This document shows, in pieces, positions 63,851 to 64,000 of a stretch of 64,000 nucleotides of DNA. The notes under the pieces are model-generated. The model ran no database searches and was not told the origin of the DNA. It worked only from the letters and a program-made list of their open reading frames with translations. The DNA is from Breviolum minutum Mf 1.05b.01. Lineage: Eukaryota; Sar; Dinophyceae; Suessiales; Symbiodiniaceae. The stretch lies in the NCBI GenBank assembly GCA_000507305.1, contig DF239109.1, forward strand, positions 186,001-250,000, read 5' to 3'. The position numbers and the translations under genes were made by a program. Each line of letters opens with the position of its first letter. The stretch's first letter is position 1.

Positions 63851-64000
63851 TTTTGTGCTGAGGGAAGAAATCGATTTGGATAAGTCAAATCCCAAACTAT
63901 CCAGAGAGAGAGAGAGAGCATACGACCAAAGGATTTTGGCATGTTTCTCGTCTGGATAAATTGATGAATATTATCGGCCTATTGGGATCGTACCACCAGA

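Noticed and set aside
63541..63942. 133-codon minus ORF
   Set aside because: Protein-like, but the plus reading gives two exons with good splice signals in phase and matches the strand of all neighbours. Not fully excluded.
1..64000. tRNA, rRNA or snRNA genes
   Set aside because: No cloverleaf boxes or conserved rRNA or snRNA blocks were recognised on reading; a tRNAscan and Rfam search would be decisive.

Overview
The window looks like nuclear DNA of a dinoflagellate, most likely Suessiales/Symbiodiniaceae. The evidence is: no long bacterial-style genes; many short coding islands (30-200 nt) with G/C-leaning third codon positions set in AT-leaning DNA; boundaries of pyrimidine tract plus AG on the left and GT (occasionally GC) on the right; almost every good island on the plus strand, as in dinoflagellate unidirectional gene clusters; a copia-type polyprotein with a dinoflagellate-like integrase; and many MITE-like palindromes. 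No tRNA, rRNA, CRISPR or complete spliced-leader gene was found. Species and all protein functions are inference.

Layout. 0-12 kb: scattered exons, a five-exon chain (6053-7858) and a small complete four-exon gene (9685-10511). 12-16 kb: a seven-exon model ending at 15220, followed about 280 nt later by a new start at 15497. 16-18 kb: three MITE copies. 18.4-20.4 kb: a seven-exon chain. 22.2-24.0 kb: an eight-exon chain. 24-31 kb: more exons, a MITE directly upstream of a start codon for a P-loop (GPTRAGKT) protein, and a cluster of TCGCGA-centred palindromes. 31.3-32.0 kb: two adjoining tandem arrays. 33.6-39.5 kb: a decayed copia element whose protease and integrase parts are separated by a 3.2 kb nested inverted-repeat array. 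40.7-64 kb: dense exon islands, including two copies of a Cys-rich CCKKCHWR module, and a five-exon gene (61096-62145) that appears complete.

Method. Exons were judged by reading frame open between splice signals, codon composition and, most usefully, phase agreement between neighbouring exons. In several islands more than one frame is open, and this is stated. Entry phase n below means that n bases of the split codon lie in the previous exon. None of the spliced proteins is recognised apart from the copia parts, the P-loop and the Cys-rich module. All exon models are predictions from sequence alone.
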